A stretch of DNA of 6,805 nucleotides from Ruminococcus sp. UBA7477 (lineage in GTDB: Bacteria; Bacillota; Clostridia; Oscillospirales; Ruminococcaceae): positions 1-6,805 of the forward strand of contig DLOT01000019.1 in NCBI GenBank assembly GCA_002479715.1, in the 5' to 3' direction. A program made the translations under genes and the position numbers. The notes beneath the pieces were generated by a model. The model had not been told where the DNA came from. It saw only the letters and a list, made by a program, of their open reading frames with translations, and made no database searches. Numbering within the stretch: position 1 is the stretch's first letter; each line of letters opens with the position of its first letter. Of the stretch, positions 5,191-6,805 are shown one piece after another.

Positions 5191-6294
5191 ATGCGGCAGA
5201 AGGACAGAAAAATCGTTCTGGAGGACGGAAGCGTCTACACGGGCTACGGCTTCGGCGACAGCTGCGACAGGGTGTGCGAGATAGTTTTCAACACCTCTAT
5301 GGTGGGTTATCAGGAGATCGTTTCAGACCCCTCCTACACCTATCAGGCGGTTGTCATGACTTATCCTCTCATCGGCAACTACGGCATAACCGATGAGGAC
5401 TTTGAAACAAAGAGCATATCCATAGGCGGGCTCATAGTACGCGAATACAACGATTTTCCCAGCAATTTCAGATATACCAAGACTCTTTCGGAAACTCTTG
5501 AGGAAAATCACGTTCCGGGAATAAGCGGTATCGACACCCGCAGGCTGACGAGAAGCATCCGCGACCTCGGAAGCAGAAGAGTGCTTATCTGCGGTATCGA
5601 CACACCCGATGAAGAGGCTCTGCGGATCGTGCGCTCCCAAAGCGTTCCGACCGACGCAGTGTCAAAGGTAAGCTGCCGTAAGAAGTGGTATTCCAGGACC
5701 TCTAATCCGCAGTTCAATGTTGTCGCTGTAGACTGCGGCATAAAGCTGAATATTATCCGCTGTCTGAATTCGCTCGGCTGCAATGTGACTATAGTTCCGT
5801 GGAATACTCCTGCTGAGGAGATCGCCGCGATGAAGCCCGACGGGCTTTTCCTATCAAACGGCCCCGGCAACCCCGAGGACGTTTCGCCCGTTATCGAAAC
5901 GGTAAGAGCCCTGCGCGGCAGACTGCCCATTTTCGGCATATGCTTAGGTCATCAGATAGTTTCGCTTGCATACGGCGCAAAAACATATAAGCTGAAGTTC
6001 GGTCACCGCGGCGGAAATCACCCGGTCAAAAATCTTGAAACGGGCAGGATCGAGATAACATCTCAGAACCACAGCTACGCTGTCGATGTCGGCTCGGTCG
6101 AAAAAACCGGACTTGAGATCACGCATATAAATCTTCTGGACAATACGGTCGAGGGAGTCGAGTGCAGGGAGGACAAGGTGTTTTCTGTTCAGTATCACCC
6201 CGAAAGCGCTCCCGGCCCGCAGGACAGCCGTTATCTTTTCGATAAATTCATCACGACCATGAAGCAGAATAAGGAGGAGAAGAAAAATGCCTAA
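5191..6294 (+). CDS. carA: Carbamoyl phosphate synthetase small (glutaminase) subunit
   Basis: This subunit hydrolyses glutamine and passes ammonia to the large subunit, which makes carbamoyl phosphate for pyrimidine and arginine synthesis in the cytoplasm. The 367 residues match the usual family length. The N-terminal small-chain domain (about 6-135) shows [26 protein letters not shown] and [10 protein letters not shown]. The class I glutamine amidotransferase domain (about 176-357) shows SNGPGNPED (222-230), the nucleophile elbow GICLGHQ with Cys251, and YHPESAPGP with His336 and Glu338, so the Cys-His-Glu triad is complete. The ATG has GGAGG 7 bases upstream. The gene overlaps carB by 8 bases, so the two are co-transcribed and probably translationally coupled. 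Expression should depend on read-through of the terminator at 5132-5174. In Bacillus the equivalent gene is named pyrAA; no pyr or arg gene other than carB is visible here, so dedication to either pathway cannot be decided. Confidence 0.97.
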   Translation: MRQKDRKIVLEDGSVYTGYGFGDSCDRVCEIVFNTSMVGYQEIVSDPSYTYQAVVMTYPLIGNYGITDEDFETKSISIGGLIVREYNDFPSNFRYTKTLSETLEENHVPGISGIDTRRLTRSIRDLGSRRVLICGIDTPDEEALRIVRSQSVPTDAVSKVSCRKKWYSRTSNPQFNVVAVDCGIKLNIIRCLNSLGCNVTIVPWNTPAEEIAAMKPDGLFLSNGPGNPEDVSPVIETVRALRGRLPIFGICLGHQIVSLAYGAKTYKLKFGHRGGNHPVKNLETGRIEITSQNHSYAVDVGSVEKTGLEITHINLLDNTVEGVECREDKVFSVQYHPESAPGPQDSRYLFDKFITTMKQNKEEKKNA

Positions 6295-6805
6295 GCGCAC
6301 CGATATAAAAAAGGTTTTGGTAATAGGGTCCGGCCCTATCGTTATAGGTCAGGCGGCAGAGTTCGACTATTCGGGAACGCAGGCCTGCCTTGCTCTGCGC
6401 GAAGAGGGCTATGAGGTCATTCTGGTCAACTCAAATCCCGCTACCATCATGACCGATACTTCTATAGCCGACAAGGTATACATGGAGCCTCTGACCCTCG
6501 AGTATCTTGCTAAGATTCTCCGTTATGAGCGCCCGGACGCGCTTCTTCCCGGCATCGGCGGGCAGACCGGCCTTAACCTTGCAATGCAGCTTGCAAAGAA
6601 GGGCGTTTTGGATGAGTGCGGCGTCGAGCTTCTGGGAACAAGCGCAGACAGCATCGACAGGGCGGAGGACAGAGAGCTTTTCAAGGAGCTTTGTGAGGAG
6701 CTTGGCGAGCCTGTTCTTCCCTCGGAGATAGCAAACACAATTGAAGAGGGTGTTGCTGCCGCCGAAAGGATTGGCTATCCCGTCGTGCTTCGGCCTGCGT
6801 TTACG
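6287..6805 (+). CDS. carB: Carbamoyl phosphate synthetase large subunit, N-terminal part (3' end outside window)
   Basis: The large subunit makes carbamoyl phosphate from bicarbonate, ammonia and two ATP. Only the first 173 residues are inside the window, of roughly 1,070 usual for the family. Visible are the opening [17 protein letters not shown] (14-30), [10 protein letters not shown] (48-57), [10 protein letters not shown] (88-97) and the start of the first ATP-grasp domain. Arg129 (in EDRELF) and Arg169 (in LRPAF) fall at the same numbers as the ATP-contacting Arg129 and Arg169 of E. coli CarB. The ATG at 6287 lies inside the end of carA, with AAGGAGGAG (6271-6279) upstream, 9 bases from the GGAGG core. 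No frameshift or stop is seen up to the window edge. Confidence 0.96.
   Translation, partial: MPKRTDIKKVLVIGSGPIVIGQAAEFDYSGTQACLALREEGYEVILVNSNPATIMTDTSIADKVYMEPLTLEYLAKILRYERPDALLPGIGGQTGLNLAMQLAKKGVLDECGVELLGTSADSIDRAEDRELFKELCEELGEPVLPSEIANTIEEGVAAAERIGYPVVLRPAFT

Noticed and set aside
5039..5284. An 81-codon frame starting TTG in the carA leader
   Set aside because: Different frame from both leader peptide and carA, no ribosome site, and it runs into carA coding sequence.

Overview
The window reads as a compact chromosomal segment from a Gram-positive anaerobe of the Firmicutes, plausibly a Ruminococcus-like member of the Clostridia. The basis is strong AGGAGG-type ribosome sites, TTG start codons, a ClpC-type ATPase with a VGF loop, a BcrA-like ABC exporter and roughly balanced base composition. 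The genus is an inference from gene style, not from a database match. No mobile element, CRISPR array, tRNA or rRNA was seen.

Layout. Positions 1-723 (+) hold the C-terminal end of a ClpC-like Clp ATPase cut by the window edge. A short convergent gap (724-847) contains a hairpin that best fits a terminator for the minus-strand operon arriving from the right. Positions 848-4028 (-) are a three-gene operon. In transcription order these are a 212-residue membrane-anchored extracytoplasmic protein, an ABC ATPase with a Glu in place of the Q-loop Gln, and an ABC-2 type permease with a very large outside domain. The operon starts from a perfect TTGACA-17-TATAAT promoter with an extended -10 element. 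Both ABC genes appear to start with TTG, and they overlap by 8 bases. Back to back with that promoter is a weaker promoter for a plus-strand gene (4226-4951) encoding a zinc-ribbon, single-membrane-span protein. The two -35 hexamers form an inverted repeat, TGTCAA-N8-TTGACA.

Positions 4972-6805 (+) hold carA-carB, encoding carbamoyl phosphate synthetase (glutamine-hydrolysing small subunit complete, large subunit cut at the window edge). They lie behind their own perfect consensus promoter and a leader of about 185 bases. This leader is the most interesting part of the window. It contains a 38-codon open reading frame with a plausible ribosome site, a GC-rich hairpin, a long pyrimidine-rich tract, and then a strong intrinsic terminator just before the carA ribosome site. 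The leader reading frame ends inside the apex of the terminator hairpin. This layout closely matches UTP-sensitive, translation-coupled attenuation known for enterobacterial pyrBI, but here it stands before carAB in what looks like a Firmicute, where PyrR-based attenuation is the familiar mechanism. No PyrR-binding consensus was found.

How the genes fit together: carAB supplies carbamoyl phosphate for pyrimidine and arginine synthesis, and its leader looks built to read nucleotide supply. The ABC operon and the divergent zinc-ribbon gene probably form an envelope or antimicrobial-peptide related unit under shared control. That role is inferred from ATPase subtype and gene order only.
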